DNA of 64,000 nucleotides from Pseudomonas mucidolens (GCF_900106045.1 NZ_LT629802.1:1240001-1304000), one strand, 5' to 3'; numbered from the stretch's first letter, positions 53,470 to 64,000 are shown. The notes: generated from the sequence alone by a model not told the origin. Numbers and translations: made by a program.

Positions 53470-54912
53470 ATGCCCTCATTTATCTCCGATCACCCGATGG
53501 TCTGCGCGTTGGCGTTGATCCTGCTGGATATTGCCGTCTGGCGCCTGATATCGGCTGAATACAACAACTGGAAATTGGCGGCGCGGCTGTTGATTTTTGC
53601 GCTATTCAGCGTTGCTCTGTTCAGTGACGGCATGAGCCCGATGCAGGCCGCGCCCTGGCCCGAGGATGTGCCGTTGCACCTGGCGGCGACGGCTCTGCAG
53701 ATCGGCTGGTGGTTGTTTGCCGCGCGCACCCTCACGGTGCTGCTGGGCGCGCTGATGATGCAGCGGGTCGGCCATACCGGGCGGCTGCTGCAAGACCTGT
53801 TGGGCGCGGTGATCTTCCTGATCGCCATCATCGCTGCCATGGCTTACGTCCTGGAGCTGCCGGTCAAGGGTGTGCTGGCGACCTCCGGTGCGATGGCGAT
53901 CATTGTCGGCCTGGCCTTGCAAAGCACCTTGAGCGACGTGTTTTCCGGGATTGTGCTCAACATCACCAAGCCTTATCAACTGGATGACTGGATCGCCATC
54001 GACGGCATCGAAGGCCGGGTCACGGATATCGACTGGCGGGCCACGCGCCTGCAAACCTCCCAAGGCAGCATGGCAGTGATTCCCAACTCGCTGGCGGCCA
54101 AGGCCAAGATCATCAACTTTTCGCGCCCGGCCGACATGTTCGGCCTGGCCGTGAGCTTGCAAGTCAGCCCCCATGCCCGGCCGCAAACGGTGGTGGAAGC
54201 CCTGGAACGCGCCATGCAGGGTTGTCGATCACTGTTGACCAAACCGGCGCCGAGTGTCGCCTTCAAGACGTCCGCCAGCGCTGGCGTGGAATATGAAATC
54301 AGTGGTTTCGTGCCGGCGATGAGCCTCAAGCGCGAAGCGCGCAATCAGCTTTACGACCTGGCTTACCGGCACTTGCAAGCCGCGGGCGTGAACCTGTTGT
54401 CGAGTGCCGAAAGTGCTGTGTCGCCGACCACGTCGCCAGCACGCGCGCTGTTGGACAGTTCGACGCTATTTTCCACCTTGCGCCAGGAAGAGAAGGAAAC
54501 CTTCAGCCAGAACATGAGCCTGCACACTTTCCGTTGCGGCGACATGATCCTGCGTGCCGGCGAAGTCAGCGATCACCTGTTCATCATCGAATCCGGGGTT
54601 GTTGCGGTGCTGCTGACCAAGCCCGGGCACACCGTTGAAGCCGGGCGCATGGGACCTGGGGAGGTGATCGGCGAAGCCGGGATCCTCCAGGAACAGGGCG
54701 TGCCGGCAGACTTTGTCGCCAAGACCTACTGCACCCTTTATCGCATCGAGCGGGAATACCTCAAGTCGTGCCTGGATGCGCGGCACGACATTGCCGAAGC
54801 GATGAAGAATCTCCTGGATTTCCGCCTGCACGCCGCGCAAAACCTGATCCAGGACGCACCGGCAGTACTGGTGAGGAAGAGCTTTATGCAGTGGCTGCGC
54901 AGGCGCAGTTGA
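53470..54912 (+). CDS. MscS-family channel with cyclic-nucleotide-binding domain
   Basis: A 480-residue membrane protein. Several N-terminal helices lead to the pore-lining helix and the MscS beta domain (GLALQSTLSDVFSGIVLNI; NSLAAKAKIINFSRP). Residues about 335-460 form a cNMP-binding domain with FRCGDMILRAGEVSDHLFII and MGPGEVIGEAGIL. The combination matches the bacterial cyclic-nucleotide-gated MscS group, gated by cAMP rather than tension. The phosphate-cassette Arg is not evident (GEAGILQEQGVPAD), so ligand binding may differ. Confidence 0.9.
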   Translation: MPSFISDHPMVCALALILLDIAVWRLISAEYNNWKLAARLLIFALFSVALFSDGMSPMQAAPWPEDVPLHLAATALQIGWWLFAARTLTVLLGALMMQRVGHTGRLLQDLLGAVIFLIAIIAAMAYVLELPVKGVLATSGAMAIIVGLALQSTLSDVFSGIVLNITKPYQLDDWIAIDGIEGRVTDIDWRATRLQTSQGSMAVIPNSLAAKAKIINFSRPADMFGLAVSLQVSPHARPQTVVEALERAMQGCRSLLTKPAPSVAFKTSASAGVEYEISGFVPAMSLKREARNQLYDLAYRHLQAAGVNLLSSAESAVSPTTSPARALLDSSTLFSTLRQEEKETFSQNMSLHTFRCGDMILRAGEVSDHLFIIESGVVAVLLTKPGHTVEAGRMGPGEVIGEAGILQEQGVPADFVAKTYCTLYRIEREYLKSCLDARHDIAEAMKNLLDFRLHAAQNLIQDAPAVLVRKSFMQWLRRRS

Positions 54913-55015
54913 ACCGCGTTGTATTGGCTACCTGTTTTTCGCCGAAATTGGCTATTTGTCCAGGGCAGCGGGGTGACTAAGCTGGTCACCAATTCCATTG
55001 TCCTGGACCAACACC

Positions 55016-55453
55016 ATGCATGCCCGTATTGATTTCTACGCCGCTTCCCCCAACGCGATGAAAGCCATGCTCGCCCTGGAAGCGGTCGTCGGCAAACTCT
55101 CCATCGAGCTACCGCTGCTGGAGCTGGTGCGCCTGCGGGTATCGCAGATCAATGGCTGTGCGTTCTGCCTGGATGTGCACAGCGCCGACGCGCTCAAAGG
55201 CGGTGAAACCGAGCGTCGTCTGTACACCCTTTCGGCGTGGCGCGAGACGCCGTTTTTCACCCCGCGTGAACGCGCCGCGCTGGCATGGGCGGAAAGCCTG
55301 ACGCTGATCAGCCAGACTCACGCGTGCGATGAAGATTACGCCTTGCTCAGTGAGCAATTCAGCCCGTCCGAACAAGTCGACCTGAGTCTGGCGATCGCCA
55401 GCATCAACAGCTGGAACCGTCTGGCGGTGGGCTTTCGCAAGATGCCCGCGTAG
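55016..55453 (+). CDS. AhpD-like carboxymuconolactone-decarboxylase-family protein
   Basis: A 145-residue all-helical protein of the CMD/AhpD family. The redox pair Cys-x-x-Cys lies in NGCAFCLDVHS with the conserved downstream His. Such proteins reduce peroxides or act in redox relays. The ATG at 55016 is used; the ORF opens six codons earlier with TTG. It converges with an AraC gene 12 bases away. Confidence 0.9.
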   Translation: MHARIDFYAASPNAMKAMLALEAVVGKLSIELPLLELVRLRVSQINGCAFCLDVHSADALKGGETERRLYTLSAWRETPFFTPRERAALAWAESLTLISQTHACDEDYALLSEQFSPSEQVDLSLAIASINSWNRLAVGFRKMPA

Positions 55454-55465
55454 GGCGCACTTGGC

Positions 55466-56230
55466 CTATTTGAAATAACCCCGTGGCGTGGTGCCGGTCA
55501 TGCTTTTGAAGAAGGCGATCAATGCGCTGTCGCTGGCAAAGCCCAACTCGAAAGCGCAGTAGCCGACGTTGCGCCCGGTGGCGAGCAACTCGATGGCACG
55601 CATCAGGCGCCACTGCTGGCGCCATTGTTGATAACCCATGCCGGTTTCACGCAGGAAAATGCGTCCGATGGTTTTGCTGCTGGCGCCCACCTGCTGTTGC
55701 AGCTCCTGCAACGGCGGAGGCAAATGCTCAATGTTTTGCAGCAACGGCGCCAGGCGCTTGTCGTGTGGTAACGGCAGCAGCAGCGGCTGTTCGGCGGCCT
55801 GGCGAACTTCGTTCAGGCACAACGCCAGCAAATGCGCGTAGTGGCCGTGTTCCCAATCGGTCTCGAAGGCGGCCAGCGCCATCGGCTCGAGTACCGCGCG
55901 CAACAACGCACTGACCTCGATCACCCGCACCTGGCTCGGCCATTGCTCGGCCAAGGTCGGGCAGACATACAACGAACGATACTCCACGGCGTGCTGCATG
56001 ACTGCCCGATGGCGGATGCCGCCAGGGATCCACGCTGCGCGCGTGGGTGGCAACAGGCACAATTGATGGGCCAGGGTGATACGCGTGCACCCCTGTTGGG
56101 TAAACAGCAATTGGCCGCGTCGGTGCTGGTGCAACCCGGAGTCATGGGCGCCAAGCAAGGCACCGATGCCAATGACCGGTGCGTCGAAAATATCCGGGTC
56201 AAAACGCGCATCAGCCGCAAGCCAGGCCAT
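55466..56230 (-). CDS. AraC-family regulator with cupin sensor
   Basis: A 254-residue regulator. The N-terminal half is a cupin-like AraC_binding domain (HQHRRGQLLFTQQGCTRI; WIPGGIRHR) and the C-terminal half the helix-turn-helix (GASSKTIGRIFLRETGMGYQQW; AFELGFASDSALIAFFK). Upstream, across an inverted-repeat element, lies a divergent Bcr/CflA pump gene, which is its most likely target in view of how often such pairs occur. Confidence 0.9.
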   Translation of the reverse strand: MAWLAADARFDPDIFDAPVIGIGALLGAHDSGLHQHRRGQLLFTQQGCTRITLAHQLCLLPPTRAAWIPGGIRHRAVMQHAVEYRSLYVCPTLAEQWPSQVRVIEVSALLRAVLEPMALAAFETDWEHGHYAHLLALCLNEVRQAAEQPLLLPLPHDKRLAPLLQNIEHLPPPLQELQQQVGASSKTIGRIFLRETGMGYQQWRQQWRLMRAIELLATGRNVGYCAFELGFASDSALIAFFKSMTGTTPRGYFK

Positions 56231-56323
56231 AAGGATTGTCCGATTTCATGGATAACATGTCGAAGTCTGGATAATACGCCACTGGCGGCTGTTTAAAATC
56301 CCTTCCCTGTCTTATTGCATCGA

Positions 56324-56556
56324 TATCTACACAACGTTCACAAACTGACGAATTTCCTTGTGGTGAGCGGGCTTGTCGGTACGCCGCATCGCCCGCGTTG
56401 GGCTGCGAAGCAGCCCCAAAACCAGCAGCTACGGAGTATCTGATACACCGCATTCGGCTTACTGGGGCTGCTTCGCAGCTCAATGCCGGCGATGCGGCGT
56501 TCCGACAAGCCCGCTCGCCACAGGGAAATTCGTCAGTTCTGAAAGGTGTGTAGATA
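56324..56556. repeat. 233-bp MITE-like inverted-repeat element
   Basis: The element begins TATCTACACA and ends TGTGTAGATA. Each arm is about 94 bases long. The left arm and the reverse complement of the right arm agree over most positions, including AACTGACGAATTTCC, GAGCGGGCTTGTCGG and ACGCCGCATCGCC. Each arm also contains its own hairpin (GCTGCGAAGCAGCCCC). A 44-base unpaired centre separates them. It lies between the divergent AraC and pump genes, ending 32 bases before the pump start codon. Confidence 0.85.
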
Positions 56557-56587
56557 CCTATGCGGCCTTATTGGGAAGGGCTTTTTG

Positions 56588-57727
56588 ATGAACCGAAAGA
56601 ACCTCTTAGTCCTGGCGGTGGCGCTACTGATGTTTGCGCAAATCGCGCAAACCCTCTACAGCCCGGCGCTTTCGGATATCAGCGAGGCTTTTGCCGTGAC
56701 GCCGCAAGCGGCGGCACAAACCCTGTCGGTGTACTTTCTGGCCTTTGCCCTGGGTGTGGTTGTCTGGGGCCGAGTGAGTGACCGCTGGGGACGGCGTCCG
56801 GTGATGCTGACCGGGCTCATGCTTTACGCTGTTGCCACCTGCCTGGCCCTGAGCGTTCAGACATTCAACGGGCTGCTTATCGCCCAGGCTTTGGCCGCGT
56901 TTGGTGCGGCGGTGGGTTCGGTGGTGACGCAAACCGTAGTGCGCGATTGTTTCAGCGGCGCGCAGCTGGCGCAGGTATTTTCCGTGATAGGCATTGCCCT
57001 GGCGGCCAGTCCTGCGATTGCCCTGTTTACCGGGGCGAGCCTGGTGCAGCACTTCGGTTATCGAGGCATGCTCGGTTGCCTGCTGCTGCTGTCGTTGACG
57101 CTTTGGGCCTGGTGCTGGCGGGCCTTGCCGGAAACCCGTCCGGCGGCGGCGTGCGTTGCGCCGCTGTTTGGCACGCTGGGCTTGATGCTCAAGGATCCGG
57201 CGCTGTGGCGCTCGGTCGGCCTGGTGGCGGCGTTCAATATCGCGCTGTTCAGTTACTACAGCCTGGGGCCGTTTATTTTCCAGCGCCTGGGGCTGTCCGC
57301 CGAGCAGTTCGGTTATAGCGGCGCAGGCCTGGCATTGGGTTCAGGGTTGGGCGCCTGGCTCAACAAACGCTTGCTCAAGCGCGGTATCGGCAGTGAAACC
57401 TTGGTGCTGACGGCGGCGGCGGTGGCGCTGCTGGGCGGTTTCCTGGTGATGCTGCTGCGCGACAGCGGATGGTTTGTGCTGCCGATGTTGCTGGTGGTGT
57501 TGGCCTTCGGCATGGCGATTCCCAATGTGTTGGGTTCGGCGCTGCTGGCCTATCGCGACCGACTGGGCACCGCGGGAGCGCTGTTCGGCTTGATGTACTA
57601 CCTGGTGATCGGCGCCGGGTTGATGCTGGTGGCCTGGGTCCAGTCCCTGGAATGGACCCTGTTGGTCTGCGCGCTGGCGGCGCTTTGGCTCGGCTACGTT
57701 CGCCCTGTAGCGCCTCTCAGAAGTTGA
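56588..57727 (+). CDS. MFS transporter, Bcr/CflA drug-efflux type
   Basis: A 379-residue inner-membrane protein with 12 predicted helices. The MFS loop motif is GRVSDRWGRRPVML, and VVTQTVVRDCFSG is typical of Bcr/CflA drug pumps. ATG 56588 has AAGGG upstream; the ORF extends 14 codons further. It would expel toxic compounds using the proton gradient. Its stop overlaps the convergent TonB-receptor stop by 11 bases, and an inverted-repeat element sits in its upstream region. Confidence 0.93.
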   Translation: MNRKNLLVLAVALLMFAQIAQTLYSPALSDISEAFAVTPQAAAQTLSVYFLAFALGVVVWGRVSDRWGRRPVMLTGLMLYAVATCLALSVQTFNGLLIAQALAAFGAAVGSVVTQTVVRDCFSGAQLAQVFSVIGIALAASPAIALFTGASLVQHFGYRGMLGCLLLLSLTLWAWCWRALPETRPAAACVAPLFGTLGLMLKDPALWRSVGLVAAFNIALFSYYSLGPFIFQRLGLSAEQFGYSGAGLALGSGLGAWLNKRLLKRGIGSETLVLTAAAVALLGGFLVMLLRDSGWFVLPMLLVVLAFGMAIPNVLGSALLAYRDRLGTAGALFGLMYYLVIGAGLMLVAWVQSLEWTLLVCALAALWLGYVRPVAPLRS

Positions 57728-59891
57728 CCGAAGCACTCAAGCGCGCTGTCAACGGCGCACCCTGGAACAGATAGTCATCGCCCATGTACTCGCCGACGTC
57801 GCGCCAGTAGCGCTTGTCGAACAGGTTGTCGACGCTCAGGCGAAAGACTGTTTCATAGCCGTCGACCCGCGTGCTGTAGCGGCTGCCGACGTTGACCACG
57901 GCATAATCCGCCACCTCGACGTGTCCGGTGCGATTGGCGTTTTTGCTGGCGCTGTATTGCACGCCGCCCAGCAACGCGAGGCCCTCGACCCAGGGCAGGG
58001 CGTAATCGGCGTAAAGACTGGCCCGCAGTTTTGGCACGTTGATCGTCTGGTGGCCTTCGTATTCGGCGGTGCCGGTGCCGCTGACCCGCGCACGAATCGC
58101 CGCGACGCTGGCCGCTACCTGCAAGCGGGAAGTGGCCCAGCCGTTGGCGGACAACTCCAGGCCGGTGTTTTTCTGCTCACCCTGCTGCACGTAGGTGAAG
58201 TCACCGGCGCTGTCCGGCTTGGCGTACTGGTAAGCCTGGCGCGTCTGGAACACTGCCGCGGCAAAGCTGATACGGCGCCAGTCGTATTTCACCCCGGCTT
58301 CGATCTGGCGGGAGACTGTGGGGGCGAGAATGTCCTGGGGATTGCGCGCAAACCACGGTGCTTCGCCACCCAGGGACAAGCCTTTGCTGTAGCTGGTGTA
58401 CAGCGCGAGGTTTGCCAGCGGTTTGTAGATCAACGCGGCATTGGGCAGGAACATGTACCGCTGGGTGTGGCGTGACTGGCTGCCAGTAGCGTCGAAAGCG
58501 TGTTCATCCAGGCGCACTTCGCGGCCGCCCACCACGGTTTGCCACTGCTCGTTGAAGCTGATGCGGTCGGTGACAAAGAGTCCGTATTGGCGGCTGTCGA
58601 GGCGACGGTGACGCTCGTTCAACGGTTTGTCGGTCGGCGGGAAACTGGCCGGGTCCTGATCGATATTGCCGGTGCCGATCCACTCGTTGACGGGGTCGCG
58701 CTTATCGACCACCCGGCGAAACGCGCTGCCGCCAAATGTCAGCTCGTGGCGCAGGCCGGCCGTGCTGAACAACCCGGTCATCGCGGCCTGGATTTCATCG
58801 GTGCGCCGGGTGTCATCGGGGCTGCGGTAGTCGTAGATGTCGTAGTCGCCTTCCGGGCTGAAGTAGTTCGGCACTTTCGATGTGCAACGGGTGGAACCGT
58901 AGCAACCCCAGGCAAATGAACTGTAGTCATCAATCACCACCTTGCTGCGGGCTGCGCTGACGCTGCCTTTCCATTGATCACTGAAGCGGTAGTCAAACGT
59001 GCCGTTGAGGTTCAACGAGTCGATATCCACTTGTTTCGATCCCGTCTGGTGACCGAGCAGCTTTTTCGGTGATGCGTCGTGGGGCACCTCGGTGCCACCG
59101 AGTAACTGGTACCCCGGCACCGATCGCTGGGCCTTGTTCTGATACTCGGCATCCAGTCGCAGCACCGCGTCGGGGCTGATGTTCCAGTCGAAGGCCAGAG
59201 ACAGGAAATCGCGCTGGCCATTGGCGTGCTCGACATACGCGTTGAGGTCTTCATGGGCGACGTTGGCGCGCAGGCCGAATTGCTGTTCGCTGCCGAACCA
59301 GCCGCCGACATCGGTGGCGATATAGGCGCTGCCGCGATCATCGCTGGACACCGTCACCGAACGCACGTCTTCCGGGCGCTTGGTCACGTAATTGATTACG
59401 CCGCTGGGCTCGGAAATGCCACTCTGCAGACCTGCCAAGCCCTTGAGCAATTCCACCCGCTGTTTGTTTTCCAGGGCAACGTTCTGCTCGCCGGTGATGG
59501 TACGCCCGTTGATCTTGTAACTGCTCGCGGCATTCAGGGAGAACCCGCGCACCACGAAGTTTTCGTAGTACCCGATGGGCGCATAGCTTTCGCCCACCGA
59601 GGCGTCGTTGCGCAGCACTTCGCTGAGCAGGCGCGCCTGTTGATCCTTGATCAGCGACTCGTTGATCACCGTGATCGAGGCCGGTGTGTCCAGCAACGGC
59701 GCTTCATTGAATCCCCCCACCGAGGCGCTGTCGTTCTGGTAGCCGGCGATGTCCTGACCCTGGATTTTCAGGGTTGGCAACTCCAGGTCAGCGGCCAGAC
59801 TGCTGTTCATGCCTGCGCCCAACAGCAAGCCTAAGGTGAGCAGGTCGAGGGTAAAACGCGTGGTAACGGCAGGACGGGGACTTAAAACCAT
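57717..59891 (-). CDS. TonB-dependent siderophore receptor
   Basis: A 724-residue outer-membrane receptor. The signal peptide ends near SLAAD. The plug domain spans about 50-165 (DTPASITVINESLIKDQQ; GFSLNAASSYKINGR; KGLAGLQSGISEPSG) and the beta-barrel ends in the aromatic residue of ASVNF. There is no N-terminal signalling domain, so it does not work through a cell-surface sigma/anti-sigma pair. It imports a ferric siderophore, probably one made by other organisms. No Fur box was obvious upstream. Confidence 0.93.
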   Translation of the reverse strand: MVLSPRPAVTTRFTLDLLTLGLLLGAGMNSSLAADLELPTLKIQGQDIAGYQNDSASVGGFNEAPLLDTPASITVINESLIKDQQARLLSEVLRNDASVGESYAPIGYYENFVVRGFSLNAASSYKINGRTITGEQNVALENKQRVELLKGLAGLQSGISEPSGVINYVTKRPEDVRSVTVSSDDRGSAYIATDVGGWFGSEQQFGLRANVAHEDLNAYVEHANGQRDFLSLAFDWNISPDAVLRLDAEYQNKAQRSVPGYQLLGGTEVPHDASPKKLLGHQTGSKQVDIDSLNLNGTFDYRFSDQWKGSVSAARSKVVIDDYSSFAWGCYGSTRCTSKVPNYFSPEGDYDIYDYRSPDDTRRTDEIQAAMTGLFSTAGLRHELTFGGSAFRRVVDKRDPVNEWIGTGNIDQDPASFPPTDKPLNERHRRLDSRQYGLFVTDRISFNEQWQTVVGGREVRLDEHAFDATGSQSRHTQRYMFLPNAALIYKPLANLALYTSYSKGLSLGGEAPWFARNPQDILAPTVSRQIEAGVKYDWRRISFAAAVFQTRQAYQYAKPDSAGDFTYVQQGEQKNTGLELSANGWATSRLQVAASVAAIRARVSGTGTAEYEGHQTINVPKLRASLYADYALPWVEGLALLGGVQYSASKNANRTGHVEVADYAVVNVGSRYSTRVDGYETVFRLSVDNLFDKRYWRDVGEYMGDDYLFQGAPLTARLSASVNF

Positions 59892-60041
59892 GGGGGAAGG
59901 CCTGAGAGCACAGAGCGAAGGGCGCCTAAACTAGGCAGAATGGGTTTTTTTTACAAGTTCCCGAAAGCACATCCGTTTGCGCTCCTGCGCTGAGACCAGC
60001 GGCCTCAATCGTCAAAGCCTTCGACTGGCGTGCCTTGCACC

Positions 60042-60141
60042 TGTAGGAGCGAGCTTGCTCGCGAAGGTTGTTAACGCTGATGGGGACTCGCAGGTTAAAT
60101 GCGGCGCTCTCGGGTTTTTCGCGAGCCAGCTCGCTCCTACA
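60042..60141. repeat. REP doublet (REPIN-type inverted pair)
   Basis: TGTAGGAGCGAGCTTGCTCG and its inverted partner ending in AGCTCGCTCCTACA flank a spacer of about 50 bases. It is the same type as the element at 2109-2218. It lies between the TonB-receptor start and the stop of the minus-strand AraC gene. Confidence 0.9.
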
Positions 60142-60153
60142 GGCGTTTGCCGT

Positions 60154-61059
60154 TCAACTTATTTTTTGCGCGTGCTTCAGGGTTTCTCTGGGCAACTCCT
60201 GGAACAGCGCCCGATAGCTGTTGGAGAACCGCCCCAAATGCCAGAACGACCAGTTCATCGCGACCTGCGCCACCGTGGTCTCAGGTGAACTCAGCAACTC
60301 CCGTCGTGCACCATTCAACCGCCGCAGGCGCAACCACTGTGCCGGGCTCATTCCGGTGTAGGTCTTGAATCCTTGTTGCAGCTGGCGCAGCGACACCCCG
60401 GCAATCCGCGCCAGCTCCAGCAGGTTGACGGTTGCGTCTGGCACATCTGCCGCCCACTCACCAATCCGTGCCATCAGGCTGCGTTCTTCGGTGCGCCGGC
60501 GTAGCGAACCCTGATCCAGGCACACGCAGGCGTTATCCAGAATGAACAAACAGTCGTCCAACAGTTGCTGGGTCAAGGCCTCGCGACTGGGTGGATCGGT
60601 CTCTTCGGACAGTCGGGTCAAGGTGCCGCTGAGCCAGCGACTGAACAACGAGTTTTGCAACGAGCTGAGCGGCGCCATGAACAAGCCTTCGAGCCGGGCC
60701 AGCTCCAAACCCTTACGCTGGACAAACTCCGGGCCGAACACCACCGCTACTTCACGGTAGTTTTCCGGGGTGATCCAGGTGTTGCGGCTTTCGCCATTGA
60801 GCAGGTACAGCGCGTTGTCGCTGCCATCGAAACAGAACGCCAGGGAGCCCTCGGGAGCATTGAAATGCTGTTCGATACGCGTGTTCATGCGCTCTTCATA
60901 AACCTCCACACCCTGCAGATCAAGGTAGCGGATCAGCCCGGCAAAATGCCCTGGAGACATTTGCTGATAGTGCTGTACCCAGCCGGGTGTAGCGCTGCAT
61001 TGGGCGCTCACATCACCGGTGGTAAAGGCCTGAACATGCAAGGGGGCTGACTGTGTCAT
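60154..61059 (-). CDS. AraC-family regulator of the polyamine locus
   Basis: A 301-residue regulator: an N-terminal sensor domain of about 190 residues, then the AraC helix-turn-helix (VNLLELARIAGVSLRQLQQGF; VAQVAMNWSFWHLGRFSNSYRALF), in the style of EutR-like regulators. It is divergent from the gamma-glutamylputrescine synthetase gene and likely activates it. The effector, perhaps a polyamine or derivative, is inferred. Confidence 0.9.
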   Translation of the reverse strand: MTQSAPLHVQAFTTGDVSAQCSATPGWVQHYQQMSPGHFAGLIRYLDLQGVEVYEERMNTRIEQHFNAPEGSLAFCFDGSDNALYLLNGESRNTWITPENYREVAVVFGPEFVQRKGLELARLEGLFMAPLSSLQNSLFSRWLSGTLTRLSEETDPPSREALTQQLLDDCLFILDNACVCLDQGSLRRRTEERSLMARIGEWAADVPDATVNLLELARIAGVSLRQLQQGFKTYTGMSPAQWLRLRRLNGARRELLSSPETTVAQVAMNWSFWHLGRFSNSYRALFQELPRETLKHAQKIS

Positions 61060-61198
61060 GGGTAACCCGGACGCACTCTATTGGTGCGTTATGGTTCGCG
61101 CAAAGTGGATAGATGCCCGCGGACGGCTCGGCCAAGATAGACCTCAATGTGCCGCGAGGGAAGACTTCCGGCATCACTCGAACCATGACGAGGTCCTT

Positions 61199-62557
61199 AT
61201 GAACGCCCCTTTCGATCAGCTGTCCGCCTGGCTGAAAGAACACAAGATTACCGAAGTCGAATGCGTGATCAGTGACCTGACTGGCATCGCACGCGGCAAG
61301 ATTGCGCCCACCAACAAGTTCCTGCATGAGCGAGGCATGCGCCTGCCGGAAAGTGTTTTGCTGCAAACGGTAACCGGGGACTTTGTCGACGACGATATCT
61401 ACTACGACCTGCTGGACCCGGCTGACATCGACATGCTTTGTCGCCCCGCGGCCAATGCCACTTATGTTGTGCCATGGGCCATCGAACCCACTGCGATTGT
61501 GATTCACGACACCTTCGACAAGCAGGGCAATCCCGTCGAGCTGTCGCCGCGCAATGTGCTGAAGAAGGTTCTGCAGCTTTACCGTGATCAGGGCTGGCAG
61601 CCGATTGTCGCGCCGGAAATGGAGTTCTACCTGACCCAGCGCTGCGAAGACCCGGACCTGCCGCTCAAGACCCCGCTAGGTCGTTCCGGTCGCGCTGAAA
61701 GTGGTCGCCAATCGTTCTCCATCGACGCCGCCAACGAATTCGATCCACTCTTCGAGGACGTCTACGACTGGTGCGAAGCCCAGGGCCTGGACCTCGATAC
61801 GCTGATCCACGAAGACGGCCCGGCCCAGATGGAAATCAACTTCCGTCACGGCGACGCGCTCGATCTGGCGGACCAGATCACCGTGTTCAAGCGTACCCTG
61901 CGTGAGGCGGCGCTCAAGCACAATGTGGCCGCGACCTTTATGGCCAAACCGGTGGCCGACGAACCCGGCAGCGCTATGCACTTGCATCAGAGCGTAGTGG
62001 ATATGGCCACCGGCAAACCGGTGTTTGTCGACGATGACGGCAAGATGAGCGAGTTGTTTTTGCATCACATCGGCGGCTTGCAAAAGTACATCCCCACGCT
62101 GCTGCCGATGTTCGCGCCTAACGTCAATTCGTTCCGCCGTTTCCTGCCGGACACCTCGGCCCCGGTCAATGTCGAATGGGGTGAAGAGAACCGCACCGTC
62201 GGCCTGCGTGTGCCGACCTCCAGCCCCGACGCCATGCGCGTGGAAAACCGTCTGCCGGGTGCCGATGCCAACCCGTACCTGGCCATCGCCGCCAGTCTGT
62301 TGTGCGGCTATCTGGGGATGATCGAACGCATCGAGCCGAGCGCCCCGGTGGAAGGCCGGGCCTACGAGCGCCGCAACCTGCGTCTGCCGATCACCATCGA
62401 GGACGCGCTGGCGCGGATGGAGGAGTGTGTGACGATCAAGCATTACCTGGGGGACAAATTTGTACGCGGCTACGTCGCGGTCAAGCGCGCCGAACACGAA
62501 AACTTCAAGCGGGTGATCAGCTCCTGGGAACGTGAGTTCCTGTTGCTGAGTGTCTGA
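61199..62557 (+). CDS. Gamma-glutamylputrescine (polyamine) synthetase, GS family
   Basis: A 452-residue glutamine-synthetase-family enzyme. The glutamate and metal sites are seen in APEMEFYL, GPAQMEINF and SAMHLHQS; ATP and substrate residues are in NSFRRFLPDTSAPVN and NRTVGLRVP. It lacks the adenylylation region of true glutamine synthetases and follows the PuuA/PauA group, which join glutamate to putrescine or related amines. GAGG precedes ATG 61199; the upstream 47-codon extension is not real. The binding protein and oxidase that follow support the pathway. Confidence 0.92.
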   Translation: MNAPFDQLSAWLKEHKITEVECVISDLTGIARGKIAPTNKFLHERGMRLPESVLLQTVTGDFVDDDIYYDLLDPADIDMLCRPAANATYVVPWAIEPTAIVIHDTFDKQGNPVELSPRNVLKKVLQLYRDQGWQPIVAPEMEFYLTQRCEDPDLPLKTPLGRSGRAESGRQSFSIDAANEFDPLFEDVYDWCEAQGLDLDTLIHEDGPAQMEINFRHGDALDLADQITVFKRTLREAALKHNVAATFMAKPVADEPGSAMHLHQSVVDMATGKPVFVDDDGKMSELFLHHIGGLQKYIPTLLPMFAPNVNSFRRFLPDTSAPVNVEWGEENRTVGLRVPTSSPDAMRVENRLPGADANPYLAIAASLLCGYLGMIERIEPSAPVEGRAYERRNLRLPITIEDALARMEECVTIKHYLGDKFVRGYVAVKRAEHENFKRVISSWEREFLLLSV

Positions 62558-62570
62558 GCGTTCACACTAA

Positions 62571-64000
<1,430 letters not shown>

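Noticed and set aside
59892..60041. A Fur box before the siderophore receptor
   Set aside because: No GATAATGATAATC-like repeat could be found by eye. Iron control may exist, but the sequence does not show it.

Overview
The window looks like a chromosomal segment of a fluorescens-group Pseudomonas. The supporting signs are high-GC coding with strong antisense ORF shadows, GTAGGAGCGAGC-type REP pairs, a methionine gamma-lyase almost identical in layout to that of P. putida, a CupA-like chaperone-usher operon, a VgrG island and a gamma-glutamyl-polyamine locus. No rRNA gene, complete tRNA gene or CRISPR array was seen.

Layout. 66-7774: two tandem AraC-type regulators face a six-gene aromatic-ring catabolic operon on the minus strand (reductase, Rieske alpha, beta, isochorismatase-like, SDR, dienelactone hydrolase fused to a SnoaL-like domain). 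7826-15700: an accessory block of lower GC with a broken small gene, a decayed IS5-family transposase, a five-gene CupA-like fimbrial operon, and then a 3' fragment of tRNA-Pro with its terminator and the tail of a tyrosine integrase, which marks an old island edge. 15763-19194: an HxlR regulator divergent from an SDR/NADP-reductase pair, an epoxide hydrolase, and an IS66 transposase fragment. 19196-31007: a dCache chemoreceptor, a copper ATPase behind a CueR-like promoter, a DUF1835 protein, a GlxA-type regulator, mdeA/mdeR, a histidine phosphatase and a secreted PPC-domain protein. 31020-37746: an orphan type VI secretion module (VgrG, DUF4123 adaptor, two lipoprotein immunity candidates, class-3 lipase effector).

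38356-40124 holds a coupled sterol-desaturase-like/SMP-30-like pair. 40378-48315 is a polyol uptake and oxidation operon: ABC transporter, zinc dehydrogenase, FGGY kinase, SDR, and a convergent LacI repressor. A near-perfect LacI-type operator lies in front of the transporter. 48366-57727 carries regulators and transporters (LysR, MocR/LysE, pirin, MscS-cNMP channel, AhpD-like, AraC, Bcr/CflA pump) plus a 233-bp inverted-repeat element. 57717-59891 is a TonB siderophore receptor. From 60154 to the right edge lies a polyamine catabolic locus (AraC regulator, gamma-glutamylputrescine synthetase, binding protein, oxidase cut by the window end).

The most informative observations are four. (1) The T6SS immunity pair arose by tandem duplication, whose junction fused the first codons of the lipase gene onto an immunity lipoprotein. 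(2) The Rieske operon contains a dienelactone hydrolase fusion with the classical triad in the classical positions, beside an isochorismatase-like protein that lacks the usual Cys and Lys. (3) A tRNA-Pro/integrase scar marks an island edge. (4) A secreted hydrolase homologue has Ala in place of its nucleophilic serine. All functional assignments rest on reading the sequence and knowledge of families; no database search was run.
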